From Bacteroidales bacterium (lineage in GTDB: Bacteria; Bacteroidota; Bacteroidia; Bacteroidales; ML635J-15): 64,000 nt of DNA. The notes under the pieces were generated by a model. That model had not been told where the DNA came from and searched no databases. It worked only from the letters and a program-made list of their open reading frames with translations. Both the position numbers and the translations under genes were made by a program. The stretch is from the NCBI GenBank assembly GCA_017617125.1, contig JAFZWY010000035.1, positions 1 to 64,000 of the forward strand, in the 5' to 3' direction. Shown piece after piece: positions 34,210 to 43,772 of this stretch (position 1 is the first letter of the stretch; every line of letters begins with the position of its first letter).

Positions 34210-34911
34210 TTAGTTCAACTTGAAATTGATAGGCACTTGATATGTTACAGGAACTGCCTTACCACGCTGTGAACCTGGCTTCCATGCTGGCATAGCCTTA
34301 ACAACTCTCAAAGCTTCTGCGTCAAGAGCGGGGTCAACACCTCTCAATATCTTAACCTTGGTAACAGCACCGGTCTTATCGATTACGAACTGAACGAATA
34401 CTCTACCAGATACGCCGTTTTCCTTTGCGATTGGCGGGTACTTGGTGTTTTCTGCCAAATACTTCATGAGGGCAACGTCACCACCAGGATATTCAGGCTT
34501 GTTTTCAACTGCTGCGAAAGCAACAGGCTCAACTTCCTCTTCTTCCTCAATCTCAATGGTTTCAACAATATGAACCTGAGTCTGAGTCTTTTCATCAGCT
34601 TCGGAGTTGATGTTGATATCGTCAACCTTTACGTCATCTTCTACGATAACGAGTTCCTCGATAACCTGCTCGGGTTCTGGTTCCGGTTCTGGTTCCGGTT
34701 CTTCCGGCTGTTCTTCTTCCTGAATTGTATTGTCAATTTCCTCTTCAATAACCTCGTCAATTGTCAAATCGCCGAGAGAACCCATCGAAGCGTCTTCCGA
34801 TGACCATTCAAAAGCAACAAGACAAGCAGCCAAAGCTATAACTGCACCTATTTCCAAAAAGATGATTCTCAATCTGTCAAGATCAGCTTTCGGTGATTTC
34901 TTTACTTGCAT
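34210..34911 (-). CDS. TonB family energy transducer
   Basis: Couples inner-membrane proton motive force to TonB-dependent outer-membrane receptors. A basic cytoplasmic tail, one membrane helix (about 17-33) and an acidic Pro/Glu spacer (about 60-90, with EPEPEPEPE) precede the TonB_C domain (about 140-233: GGDVALMKYLAENTKYPPIA, SGRVFVQFVIDKTGAVTKVK, PVTYQVPINFKL). This is the canonical architecture, unlike the anchorless relatives at 4740 and 33723. ExbB and ExbD are not adjacent. Confidence 0.93.
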   Translation of the reverse strand: MQVKKSPKADLDRLRIIFLEIGAVIALAACLVAFEWSSEDASMGSLGDLTIDEVIEEEIDNTIQEEEQPEEPEPEPEPEPEQVIEELVIVEDDVKVDDININSEADEKTQTQVHIVETIEIEEEEEVEPVAFAAVENKPEYPGGDVALMKYLAENTKYPPIAKENGVSGRVFVQFVIDKTGAVTKVKILRGVDPALDAEALRVVKAMPAWKPGSQRGKAVPVTYQVPINFKLN

Positions 34912-35032
34912 AATACAGTCCTTTCCAATTAATTTTTTCGGTTGTAAAGATACGCAATTTATTTTTTACAACAAATTTTTATTCTTTTTTTATTCACACA
35001 AAACATTTAAAACTGCAAAAGAACTTAACTTG

Positions 35033-36340
35033 CTACTGCACAATACCTTTCAATGTCGCGGAACTAGCCTCGACAATCTTGACCTTGGCATAATCGCCCT
35101 TTTTCAAGTTCTTTCTGTCGAATACGACCACCTTATTTTGCTGCGTACGGCCGAATAGCATGTCGGAAGAGCGCTTAGATTCGCCTTCGATCAGCACTTC
35201 GAAAACCTTGCCGATATCGCTTCGGTTACGCTGCAACGAAATCTTATTCTGAATGTCGATAAGCCTTGCAAGACGAGCGACCTTTTCCTCCTCGGGGACA
35301 TCGTCTACAAGATTCTTCGACGCGAACGTGCCTGGTCGATTCGAATACTTAAACAAGAAGGCTGAGTCAAAGCCCACAGTCTCCATCAAATCAACAGTTT
35401 GCATATAGTCGGCCTCGGTTTCGCCACAGAAGCCGCAGAATATGTCGGTCGACAATCCGCAATCGGGAATTATTCGTCTTATCGCGGCAATCCTGTCGAG
35501 ATACCATTCGCGGGTATATTTGCGGTTCATGCGTTCGAGCACCGTGTTGCTTCCCGACTGTACTGGCAGATGTATATGGTTGCAAATGTTATCGTTGCGA
35601 GCAATAGTCTCAAGCAATTCATCAGATATATCCTTAGGGTGCGATGTGGTGAACCTGATTCTCATTTCAGGAACCCTGCGGGCGACGGCCTCGATTAGTT
35701 TCGGGAAATCGTATTCATCGTATTTATAGGAATTTACGTTCTGACCAAGCAAAGTAAGTTCCTTGTAACCATTTGCCATCAGATTTTCCGACTCCCTGAT
35801 TATATCGTCGGCACTGCGGCTGCGTTCACGTCCTCGAGTATAAGGCACTATGCAGTAAGAACAGAAATTATTGCAACCACGTGTAATAGAAACGAATCCC
35901 GAAATGCTTTCACGGTCGAGACGGACAGGCTCAATTCCTGCGTATGTTTCGGAAATATCGAATTCTGTATCAGCCACAGGCTTAATATCAGTCTCCTCAA
36001 CCAGTTCTGGAATATGACGGTAGGCATCGGGGCCAGCAACGAAATCGACAGCGCCACTATCGAACAACTTGTCGCCAACACGCTGGGCCATACAACCTAT
36101 AACGCCGACTTTCAGTCCTTTGTTGCGATGCTTGAGGCCTTTCATGAATTCGAGACGGTTCCATATCTTGCGCTCGGCATTATCGCGCACCGAACAGGTG
36201 TTTATCACAACCACATCGGCCGACTGTATATCGTCGGTAGTTGTATAGCCACAAGCCTTCATTATAGCTGCAACCATCTCGGAATCAGCCACATTCATCT
36301 GACATCCGTAAGTCTCAAAATATATTTTTCTATCTTTCAT
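35033..36340 (-). CDS. miaB: tRNA-2-methylthio-N6-dimethylallyladenosine synthase
   Basis: Radical-SAM methylthiotransferase that modifies A37 of tRNAs reading UNN codons. The start is set at 36340 (MKDRKIYFETYGCQMN). The N-terminal MTTase domain holds three Cys (YGCQMN, INTCSVRDNAE, IGCMAQRVG). The radical-SAM Cys triad is in RGCNNFCSYCIVPYTRGRER, and a TRAM domain forms the C-terminus. The length of 435 residues is standard. No operon partner is evident. Confidence 0.96.
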   Translation of the reverse strand: MKDRKIYFETYGCQMNVADSEMVAAIMKACGYTTTDDIQSADVVVINTCSVRDNAERKIWNRLEFMKGLKHRNKGLKVGVIGCMAQRVGDKLFDSGAVDFVAGPDAYRHIPELVEETDIKPVADTEFDISETYAGIEPVRLDRESISGFVSITRGCNNFCSYCIVPYTRGRERSRSADDIIRESENLMANGYKELTLLGQNVNSYKYDEYDFPKLIEAVARRVPEMRIRFTTSHPKDISDELLETIARNDNICNHIHLPVQSGSNTVLERMNRKYTREWYLDRIAAIRRIIPDCGLSTDIFCGFCGETEADYMQTVDLMETVGFDSAFLFKYSNRPGTFASKNLVDDVPEEEKVARLARLIDIQNKISLQRNRSDIGKVFEVLIEGESKRSSDMLFGRTQQNKVVVFDRKNLKKGDYAKVKIVEASSATLKGIVQ

Positions 36341-36370
36341 TGCAGAGATTTGAAATGAGGCGCAAAGATA

Positions 36371-36590
36371 ATGCAATTTACGATTTACGAATTACGATTT
36401 ACGATTTTTGAATTTACCGGAAACAACGCTTCCTATTATATCCGGTTGTACAGACGCAAAATTTTGCGTCTCAATCGGCACAACGCATTGCATTCGGTGC
36501 AACGACCCAACAAGAACGGTGCAGCCCTCAACGAAGTTAAACTTGAAACTTAGAAACGGGCGTCAGCCCATAGAAACTTAGAAACAGCGA
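36371..36590. repeat. Intergenic repeat block
   Basis: It comprises an ATTTACGATTTACGAATTAC run, the perfect 20-bp palindrome AGACGCAAAATTTTGCGTCT (36452-36471, repeated exactly at 43698-43717), and GAAACTTAGAAAC units interspersed with GGGCGTCAGCCC. It fills the gap between miaB and the U32 gene. Confidence 0.7.
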
Positions 36591-36603
36591 AGCCCTAGCG
36601 CCG

Positions 36604-38568
36604 CTACTTCAGGCCCTTCTTCATATTGAAATCGGTACTGCCAGGTATTTTTACAGAATTCCTTACTGCATGAAGAATCTCCGACAGGCGCACAAGATTG
36701 TTGTCGTACGAAATATCAATCAGGAAACGGCAAAAGCCCTTGTTGCTGAACTTTGAAACATTTTGCGTCCACGAAACCGGATTTTTATCTGTCACGATTG
36801 TAAATCCCTGTCTATTAATGCAATTATACTTACGCTTTGCATCATCAGAAAATTCTTTTTCGGATATTGGCTGACGCGAGAAAAACAAGTCGGGATGGAA
36901 ATACAACGGAACGATTCCTCCCCTGTCCCTACCCGAAATCATGTTGGGATAATCGCTCTCAAGCGGATAGCAATAATGGCGCACACCAGCCGACTTTATG
37001 AAATTTACAGCAACGTCGTTCATAAGGTACACATTCTCGTTTGTGGCAACAATGCAACCTTTTGGAACCAAAGGCATCTGCGATATATTTGACAGAACAA
37101 ACCTTGTATAACCTACTGAACATAAACTAGATATAGCATTTCTCCAATCGTCAACCTGCAGTTCCGAAATATATTTCGGCAACTCAACAAAAATCTTCTG
37201 CTTTGTCTCCCTTGGAATTGACATCGAAGCGAGAGCCTTGGCATCGCTTATAGAAAGCCTTGCAAAGATGGCTTCAAATCCATTGGAATTCAGCTTCTTA
37301 AGAATTCCAGCATCCGAAACACGCAGGAATAAACGCATTTCTCCGCCACGTGAACCAACAGCCGGGAATGCACGACGGATACTTTCTACCTTCTGTGGTG
37401 ACGGGAAAAATATCTTCTTCGATACAGGACGGCGGAACTTTGTAGAAAACGGATGATTCTCGTATCCAACCAGATACACCGTCTGTCCTACAGAATAACC
37501 TTCAGTATTGCAATAAATGCGTATCTTACCATCGGTACGCTCAACGCGACGTATTTTTATGAATTCAGCATCAGTATCGCTGGCATTTCGGCAACGAAGC
37601 TTTGCATTTTCGGTCAATTGCATATCGGAAGCAAGCACGATGCATCCATCTTCAATTTTTTCGATTATCCCGACAAGCAAACCAGTTTCTGGATTATGTG
37701 TAACGGCGTTCTTAACATCATGTCCCATAAACCATTGCGTCTTCTCGCGGGCAAAATCCGACGAAAGGATTTCCTTTGCTTCTCCAATCCGCGAATGATC
37801 GTCGAGAGCCATACGGTACGCACGTGCAACATTGTACACATAATCCGGCGTCTTCATGCGGCCTTCGACCTTGAGCGACGAAATTTTCATCCGTGCAAAA
37901 TCGGGTATCAAGTCTATCAACTGAAAATCCTTCATGCTAAACAATGGCTCGCTACCTTTCGAAGTATTGAAATTTCGACGGCAAACCTGAGTGCACATTC
38001 CCCTATTGGCCGAGTTTCCACCAAGATAACTGCTGAACAGGCATTGTCCCGATACCGAATAGCACAAGGCTCCGTGAATGAAAATTTCGGTTTCCACCTC
38101 TACAGACTTCGACAAATCTGACAATTCGTGCATCGAGAGTTCTCGTGCAAGTACCACACGTGAGAAGCCACATTTTTTCAGATAGTTACATGATAACGAA
38201 TTGTGTACAGACATCTGCGTGCTGGCATGAATCTGCAATTCGGGGAAAAAGTTGCGCACAATGTTTGCAACAGCCAAGTCCTGAATTATCAGTGCATCGG
38301 GACGGCATTGCGACAAAGCCGACAATGTCTCGATTAGTTCTGGCAACTCGCTGTTCTTGAGCAGAGTGTTCACCGTGACATATACCTTTGCATTGCGCGA
38401 ATGTGCCTCGCCCACAACATTTTGCAGGTCGGCATACGAAAAGTTTCGAGCACGGTTGCGAGCGTTGAACTTTTTCAGTCCGAGGTATACGGCATCGGCG
38501 CCACCTTCCATGGCAGCAAAGAACGATTCAACATTTCCCGCAGGCAAAAGCAATTCAGGTTTGAACAT
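36604..38568 (-). CDS. Peptidase U32 family protein (RlhA/TrhP-like)
   Basis: The start is set at 38568 (MFKPELLLPAGNVESFFAAM). The U32 core is recognisable: GADAVYLGLKKFNARNRA, a repeat of TIM-barrel strands, IFIHGALCYSVSGQC and GGNSANRGMCTQVCRRNF with clustered Cys that may bind an Fe-S cluster, then FSMKDFQLIDLIPD and SLKVEGRMKTPDYVYNV. Characterised relatives hydroxylate or modify rRNA and tRNA (RlhA, TrhP) rather than cleaving protein. The long C-terminal half (about 390-654) is a DUF3656-like extension. Single gene. Confidence 0.88.
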   Translation of the reverse strand: MFKPELLLPAGNVESFFAAMEGGADAVYLGLKKFNARNRARNFSYADLQNVVGEAHSRNAKVYVTVNTLLKNSELPELIETLSALSQCRPDALIIQDLAVANIVRNFFPELQIHASTQMSVHNSLSCNYLKKCGFSRVVLARELSMHELSDLSKSVEVETEIFIHGALCYSVSGQCLFSSYLGGNSANRGMCTQVCRRNFNTSKGSEPLFSMKDFQLIDLIPDFARMKISSLKVEGRMKTPDYVYNVARAYRMALDDHSRIGEAKEILSSDFAREKTQWFMGHDVKNAVTHNPETGLLVGIIEKIEDGCIVLASDMQLTENAKLRCRNASDTDAEFIKIRRVERTDGKIRIYCNTEGYSVGQTVYLVGYENHPFSTKFRRPVSKKIFFPSPQKVESIRRAFPAVGSRGGEMRLFLRVSDAGILKKLNSNGFEAIFARLSISDAKALASMSIPRETKQKIFVELPKYISELQVDDWRNAISSLCSVGYTRFVLSNISQMPLVPKGCIVATNENVYLMNDVAVNFIKSAGVRHYCYPLESDYPNMISGRDRGGIVPLYFHPDLFFSRQPISEKEFSDDAKRKYNCINRQGFTIVTDKNPVSWTQNVSKFSNKGFCRFLIDISYDNNLVRLSEILHAVRNSVKIPGSTDFNMKKGLK

Positions 38569-38600
38569 AAACGAAATTTTCCGCAAAAATAAAGTTTATT

Positions 38601-38667
38601 TACGATTTACGATTGCTTTGGGACAAAAAGGCGAAATCTAAAATCGTAATTCGTAAATCGTAAATAT
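38601..38667. repeat. Divergent ATTTACGAT repeat run
   Basis: TTTACGATTTACGATT on the left and AATCGTAATTCGTAAATCGT on the right form an imperfect inverted repeat around 25 bases, just before the promoter of the alcohol dehydrogenase gene. Confidence 0.65.
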
Positions 38668-38672
38668 TTTTG

Positions 38673-38680
38673 TATCTTCG
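38673..38680 (+). promoter_or_regulatory. -7 promoter element (TATCTTCG) of the alcohol dehydrogenase gene
   Basis: A one-base variant of TAnnTTTG followed by CACC, 29 bases before the ATG. Confidence 0.5.
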
Positions 38681-38708
38681 CACCATAAAAAATATAAAAC
38701 AAAATAAT

Positions 38709-39875
38709 ATGATTTACGATTTCACTTACGAAAACCCAACTAGAATTCATTTCGGCAAAAGCGCACTCGAACGTCTCCCGGAAGAACTCAACAAATTTGG
38801 CAAAAACATATTGCTTGTTTACGGCAAGAACTCAATAAAGACCACTGGTCTGTACGACAAGATTATAGCCATGCTCAACAACTGTGACAAAAAAGTAACC
38901 GAACTTGCTGGCATCAACTCAAATCCGCGTTATTCGCAGGTCGTTGAAGGTTGCAGGCTAGTACGCGAAAACAACATCGACCTAATACTTGCCGTCGGTG
39001 GCGGCAGCGTGGTAGACTGCTCGAAAGGCATTGCAGCATCGGCCTACTACGAAGGTGATGCATGGGCGCACTACTGGGAACAGCAAGGTCCTATCGAAAA
39101 CAAGGTTGTCGCTGTAGCATCGGTTCTTACAATGACAGGAACGGCCTCGGAAATGAACACCGGCTCGGTAATTACCAACGAGGACAAGAAACTGAAACTC
39201 GGCCGCGTATTCCCATTCCCAGATCTTTGCCCGAAATTTTCGATTCTGAATCCAGAATTCACATATACCGTTCCCAAAATGCAGATGATAAGCGGCATAG
39301 CCGACATTTTCTCGCACCTGATGGAACAATACTTCGGTGGCGAAGACGACTGCACCAGCGACTATCTGCTCGAAGGCGTAATGCTTTCGCTCATTAATTC
39401 ATCGCGCAAGGCAATCGTCGATCCACACGACTACGAAGCACGAAGCAACATAATGTGGTGCGCCACAATGGGCTTGAACAAAATCCTCGCACTTTCGAAA
39501 ATGCAGGACTGGGAAGTTCACATGATTGAGCATCAGCTCGGTGCATACACCGACTGCCCCCACGGAATAGGACTGGCAATAATATCACCTGCATATTACC
39601 GCTACATATATAAATATGGTCTGCCGAAATTTGTCCGCTTCGCAAAGAACATCTGGCATGTTGAAACCTGTGGTAAAACCGACGAACAGATAGCTCTCGA
39701 AGGAATTGCATGCCTCGAATCATTCTTCCGCGAACTAGGAATACCGTCAACTCTACGTGAAGTCGGCACAACCGAAGAAATGCTTCCTCTGATTGCAAAA
39801 TCGACAATTCCTGGTGGCGGCTACAAGAAAATGGAAGCCGACGACATACTTGTAGTATTAAAGAATTGCTTCTAA
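38709..39875 (+). CDS. Iron-containing alcohol dehydrogenase (BdhA-like)
   Basis: NAD(P)-dependent alcohol/aldehyde dehydrogenase of family III. The start at 38709 (MIYDFTYENPTRIHF) matches family N-termini. The nucleotide site is AVGGGSVVDCSKGIA. Metal ligands come from DIFSHLMEQYF and the IEHQLGAYTDCPHGIGLAI motif. Homologues in Bacteroidota are butanol-dehydrogenase-like. The true substrate is not evident. The next gene starts 10 bases downstream, so a transcript may extend over the following two genes. Confidence 0.93.
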   Translation: MIYDFTYENPTRIHFGKSALERLPEELNKFGKNILLVYGKNSIKTTGLYDKIIAMLNNCDKKVTELAGINSNPRYSQVVEGCRLVRENNIDLILAVGGGSVVDCSKGIAASAYYEGDAWAHYWEQQGPIENKVVAVASVLTMTGTASEMNTGSVITNEDKKLKLGRVFPFPDLCPKFSILNPEFTYTVPKMQMISGIADIFSHLMEQYFGGEDDCTSDYLLEGVMLSLINSSRKAIVDPHDYEARSNIMWCATMGLNKILALSKMQDWEVHMIEHQLGAYTDCPHGIGLAIISPAYYRYIYKYGLPKFVRFAKNIWHVETCGKTDEQIALEGIACLESFFRELGIPSTLREVGTTEEMLPLIAKSTIPGGGYKKMEADDILVVLKNCF

Positions 39876-39885
39876 AACATTAAAT

Positions 39886-40707
39886 ATGAAGAATATAACT
39901 TTTGCATTAATAGCTACCATAATGGTTTTGGCATCGTGTTCGTCAAATGGCGACAAACCAGCAACAACGGAGACCGTCGAACCCGAAATCCAGAAGAAAG
40001 ACACCCTGATTGCAATGCAGGACTGCCAGCACAAAATGCCGACATACATTTTTGCCGGTCAGAACGACGAACTTTTACATGAGGTTTTGCCTGGCGACTA
40101 CATCGACAACTCAATAAATGTGTTTTTGCTGGAGCGTGGTGACAGAAATATTCTTTTTGATGCAGGGCTTGGCTCATCGCAAAACGGTCGTCTGCTCGAA
40201 AACCTTGACTCTGTAGGCATTCAGCCCGACGAGATAACCGACATTTGCATAACCCATTTCCATGGCGACCATATTGGCGGACTCCTTACTGCCGACGGTG
40301 AGGCTGTTTTCAAAAATGCCAAGCTGCACTTTTCCGACTTGGAATTGGAAGTTTGGACAGTAGGTGTATTAAAAGACAACGAAACAGTTGACAAGATGCT
40401 TAAGGCATACGACGGCAGATACGAAACGTTTCATGCCGGCGACACAATTATTGATGGGATTGTAACCATTGCAGCTTACGGACATACACCCGGCCATACC
40501 ATGTACGACATTGGCGAAACACTAATTGTGGGCGACATCATGCATGCTATTGACCTGCAAATCGAACATCCAGAAATTTCCGCCATATACGACTTTAACC
40601 CGGTAGAAGCCAGAGAAACACGAATCTCGGTATTAGAAACAGCTCGCAAAAACCACAAGCCAATGGCAGGAATGCACTTCCCCGCTCCTCACATCATAAA
40701 ACTATAG
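39886..40707 (+). CDS. Metallo-beta-lactamase-fold hydrolase lipoprotein
   Basis: A signal peptide with lipobox LASC (Cys18) and a Ser/Thr-rich spacer precede a metallo-beta-lactamase domain with the HxHxDH motif (ITHFHGDHIGGL) and later ligands in GHTPGHTMYD and GMHFPAPHI. NVFLLERGDRNILFDAGLGSS marks the first strand. The arrangement resembles AHL lactonases and related exported hydrolases. The natural substrate is unknown. It is tightly spaced with the neighbours (10 bases before, 2 after), suggesting an operon with the alcohol dehydrogenase and msrC. Confidence 0.85.
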   Translation: MKNITFALIATIMVLASCSSNGDKPATTETVEPEIQKKDTLIAMQDCQHKMPTYIFAGQNDELLHEVLPGDYIDNSINVFLLERGDRNILFDAGLGSSQNGRLLENLDSVGIQPDEITDICITHFHGDHIGGLLTADGEAVFKNAKLHFSDLELEVWTVGVLKDNETVDKMLKAYDGRYETFHAGDTIIDGIVTIAAYGHTPGHTMYDIGETLIVGDIMHAIDLQIEHPEISAIYDFNPVEARETRISVLETARKNHKPMAGMHFPAPHIIKL

Positions 40708-40709
40708 CA

Positions 40710-41162
40710 ATGGACAGCACCGAAAAACAAAAAAAATACGAAAACCTTATCGAACAGGTAAAAGCATTTGCCGAATCGGAACGCGACGAGATTGCACTTA
40801 TGGCAAATGTCGCAGCCATCATCCACGAGACCTTCCACTTCTGGTGGACTGGCTTTTACCGCGTTGTTGGACAAGAACTTGTGCTTGGCCCATTCCAAGG
40901 TCCCGTTGCTTGTACAAGGATAAAATTCGGTCGTGGTGTGTGCGGGACAGCGTGGAAGGAGAAACGTTCTATTGTTGTCGAGGATGTCGAGGAATTTCCC
41001 GGACACATTGCCTGCAGCAGTGCATCGCGAAGCGAAATCGTAGTGCCTATTTTCCGCGACGGCGAAGTTGTCGCCGAACTCGACATCGACAGCGAGAAAC
41101 TTGCCACCTTCGATGAGATTGACAAAAAGTATTTGGAAATACTAACACATCACATCTACTAA
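40710..41162 (+). CDS. msrC: Free methionine-(R)-sulfoxide reductase (GAF domain)
   Basis: Reduces free Met-R-sulfoxide, using a GAF-domain active site. The 150 residues show the fRMsr signature: HFWWTGFYRV, LVLGPFQGPVACTRIKFGRG, GVCGTAWKEK, IVVEDVEEFPGHIACSSASR and SEIVVPI. Three conserved Cys (in VACTR, GVCGT and HIACSS) are the catalytic and resolving candidates. It starts 2 bases after the stop of the lactamase-like gene. Confidence 0.93.
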   Translation: MDSTEKQKKYENLIEQVKAFAESERDEIALMANVAAIIHETFHFWWTGFYRVVGQELVLGPFQGPVACTRIKFGRGVCGTAWKEKRSIVVEDVEEFPGHIACSSASRSEIVVPIFRDGEVVAELDIDSEKLATFDEIDKKYLEILTHHIY

Positions 41163-41228
41163 AATTTTCTTAACACCGATTGCACTCTCATAATTATTGT
41201 TTACCTTTACGGCAAATTTTCATTGAAA

Positions 41229-41834
41229 ATGAAAAGGTGCATATTTGCAATATTAATTATGGCTTTCTCATTGTCGGCATTCGCACAGAACGACAAGCTA
41301 TATCTCTATGAACCAGACTCATCGGCGCTTGTAAAGACAAAGCATGACAAGAATTCTCGTTTTGTAAGTCGAATCAGCACCGGCGTATCTGTTGGCGGAT
41401 TTGGCGGACATGCATTCGGAACTGGCTTTGTTGCACCGGAATTCGGCTACAAGGTAACCGACAAGTTCACAGTTTCGGGCGGATTTGCCGTCTCCTACTC
41501 CATGTTTTCCGCATCAGCAAACACAGAAAGCAAAAGTCCGTACGGATTTCCACGATACACGCTGTTTGCCAAAGGTTCCTACTCGCTGACACCAAGAATA
41601 AACGTATACGGTGCTGCAGCCGTCAGTTTCTGCGACTACTACAACGGCGACAAGACCTCGTTTTCGGGATACTTCGGTGCCGACTACAAGATTACCGACA
41701 AATCGACCATCAGCATAGCCGTAAGCATTCACGAAGGCAACCATCACCCGCTGATGCCAGAATACGGACTGTACCCGATGGCACCGACTACAACATTTTC
41801 ACCGATGTTCCAAAATGAACTCTTCGCTAGATAA
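41229..41834 (+). CDS. Secreted outer-membrane beta-barrel-like protein
   Basis: The ATG at 41229 gives a clean signal peptide (ending LSAFAQ, about residue 20); a TTG two codons upstream is also possible. The mature part (about 180 residues) has amphipathic strands rich in aromatic and Gly residues (TGVSVGGFGGHAFG, FTVSGGFAVSYSMF, RYTLFAKGSYSLTP, INVYGAAAVSFCDYY), consistent with a small porin-like or OmpW-type barrel. Function unknown. Its 3' end overlaps the YgiQ start by 20 bases. Confidence 0.75.
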   Translation: MKRCIFAILIMAFSLSAFAQNDKLYLYEPDSSALVKTKHDKNSRFVSRISTGVSVGGFGGHAFGTGFVAPEFGYKVTDKFTVSGGFAVSYSMFSASANTESKSPYGFPRYTLFAKGSYSLTPRINVYGAAAVSFCDYYNGDKTSFSGYFGADYKITDKSTISIAVSIHEGNHHPLMPEYGLYPMAPTTTFSPMFQNELFAR

Positions 41835-43686
41835 CAAACGTAACGGCAAGGAGATTCAACGCACCAACATCCTCGACTATTTTCCAACTTCAGTCAAGGA
41901 ACTTAAGGCTTTTGGCTGGGACTATATCGACGTTATCCTCGTCAGCGGTGATGCTTTTGTCGACCATCCCTCGTTCGGTCCGGCCGTGATAGCAAGGGTT
42001 TTGCAGAACGCAGGCTACCGCGTGGCAGTAATCCCACAACCCAACTGGCAGGACGACCTCCGCGACTTCCGCAAGTTCGGTGCGCCACGCCTGTTCTTTG
42101 GCGTTTCGGCAGGAAACATCGACAGCATGCTTAACCACTACACCGCCAACAAGCGATTACGCAGTGACGACGCCTACACGCCTGGCGGACAAAGCGGCCA
42201 TCGTCCCGACTATGCAACCAAGGTTTACTGCCAGATACTCAAGGACATATATCCCGACACGCCAATCGTTATCGGTGGAATCGAAGCCTCGATGCGCCGC
42301 TTTGCACACTACGACTACTGGCAGGACAAAATATTGTCGTCGATGCTCGAAATGTCGGGAGCCGATATACTTTGCTATGGAATGTCGGAAAAGTCCATTG
42401 TGGAAGTCGCCGACCACATAAACCGCGACGGACATCACTACAACTGCTTCAACATCAAGCAAATCGCCTATCTTAGCGACGAAAACGACATAAAAAAGGA
42501 CGACATTGTATTGCACTCGTACAGCGAAATACTTGCCGACAAACGCAACTACGCCGAAAACTTCGTCATTGTCGAGCGCGAAGCCAATTCGTTCACAAAC
42601 AGACGAATAACCCAGCAGTTGGAGCATTCGAAGCTTATCGTCAACCCAACATACGAACCGCTGTCGGAACGCGAAATGGACAGCATATACGCACTGCCGT
42701 TCACAAGGCTGCCGCATCCGCGCTACAACGGCAAGCCCGACATTCCCGCCTACGAAATGATAAAGAATTCGGTAACAATACACCGCGGATGCTTCGGAGG
42801 ATGCTCGTTCTGCACCATTGCAGCACATCAGGGCAAGCACATTTCGAGCCGTAGCGAAAAATCAATCATCGCCGAGCTAGAACGCATTTCGCTAATGCCC
42901 GAATTCAAGGGGCATATCTCCGACATAGGCGCACCGTCGGCAAACATGTACAAAATGCACGGCAACGATGAAAGCCTCTGCCGCAAGTGCAAGCGACCGT
43001 CGTGCATAGCACCAAAGATTTGCCCAAACCTCAACACCTCGCACGAAGAACTTTGCAAACTTTACCGCAAAGCACTGGAAGTAAGAGGAATAAAAAAGAT
43101 AAGCATAGGCAGCGGCATCCGCTACGACATAGCACTGCACAAGACCGGCAATGCCGAAACCGACCGCATAAACGAAGAATACCTCGAACTTGTGATTTCG
43201 AAATTCGTGTCGGGACGACTGAAAGTCGCACCCGAACACTCGTCGCCGAAGGTTCTGGAACTCATGCGCAAGACACCGTTCGCCAAGTTTGAGGAACTGA
43301 AAGCGCTATTCGACCGCACCAACAAAAAATACGGTCTGAAACAGCAACTTATCCCCTATTTTATATCGGCTCACCCAGGATGCAAGGAAGAAGATATGGC
43401 GGAACTCATGGCGCAGATAAGCGACCTCGGCATTTGTCCCGAGCAGGTGCAAACTTTCACGCCAACGCCCATGACGCTCTCGACAGTGATGTACTACACC
43501 GAATTGAATCCATATACAATGGAAAAGGTTTATGTACCCAAATCGCGCCAAGAACGCGAAAACCAAAACATGTACTTCTTCTGGTACACCCCCGACGCAC
43601 GCAAGAAGATTGAAAAACGGCTGAAGCATATGGGTAGAGAAGATATAATAAGGAAGATGAAGGCTAAAGACAAAGCAAAACAATAA
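41815..43686 (+). CDS. YgiQ family radical SAM protein
   Basis: The 623 residues comprise an N-terminal B12-binding-like region (about 20-200: YIDVILVSGDAFVDHPSFG, PRLFFGVSAGNIDSML, PIVIGGIEASMRRFAHYDYW), then the radical-SAM motif GCFGGCSFC (CxxxCxxC, about 320), then TIM-barrel elements including SIGSGIRYD and APEHSSP, and a C-terminal YgiQ-specific region with QVQTFTPTPMTLSTVMYYT. Physiological function unknown. It overlaps the upstream barrel gene by 20 bases. Confidence 0.94.
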   Translation: MNSSLDNKRNGKEIQRTNILDYFPTSVKELKAFGWDYIDVILVSGDAFVDHPSFGPAVIARVLQNAGYRVAVIPQPNWQDDLRDFRKFGAPRLFFGVSAGNIDSMLNHYTANKRLRSDDAYTPGGQSGHRPDYATKVYCQILKDIYPDTPIVIGGIEASMRRFAHYDYWQDKILSSMLEMSGADILCYGMSEKSIVEVADHINRDGHHYNCFNIKQIAYLSDENDIKKDDIVLHSYSEILADKRNYAENFVIVEREANSFTNRRITQQLEHSKLIVNPTYEPLSEREMDSIYALPFTRLPHPRYNGKPDIPAYEMIKNSVTIHRGCFGGCSFCTIAAHQGKHISSRSEKSIIAELERISLMPEFKGHISDIGAPSANMYKMHGNDESLCRKCKRPSCIAPKICPNLNTSHEELCKLYRKALEVRGIKKISIGSGIRYDIALHKTGNAETDRINEEYLELVISKFVSGRLKVAPEHSSPKVLELMRKTPFAKFEELKALFDRTNKKYGLKQQLIPYFISAHPGCKEEDMAELMAQISDLGICPEQVQTFTPTPMTLSTVMYYTELNPYTMEKVYVPKSRQERENQNMYFFWYTPDARKKIEKRLKHMGREDIIRKMKAKDKAKQ

Positions 43687-43697
43687 TAATAATGTAA

Positions 43698-43717
43698 AGA
43701 CGCAAAATTTTGCGTCT
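43698..43717. repeat. 20-bp palindrome AGACGCAAAATTTTGCGTCT
   Basis: Identical to the palindrome at 36452-36471. It lies right after the YgiQ stop and upstream of the promoter of the DRTGG gene. It belongs to a class of short palindromes seen in many Bacteroidota intergenic regions. Confidence 0.75.
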
Positions 43718-43745
43718 CAACAACCCAACATTAACAAAAAAGGCG

Positions 43746-43753
43746 TATCTTTG
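43746..43753 (+). promoter_or_regulatory. -7 promoter element (TATCTTTG) of the hydrogenase-like module
   Basis: An exact TAnnTTTG match 20 bases before the ATG of the first DRTGG gene. It is the likely promoter for the six-gene module. Confidence 0.65.
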
Positions 43754-43772
43754 CAAAACAATATAAAAAGAA

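Noticed and set aside
34660..34720. GGTTCCGGTTCT microsatellite as a repeat element
   Set aside because: It encodes the EPEP spacer of the TonB protein, which is normal for the family.
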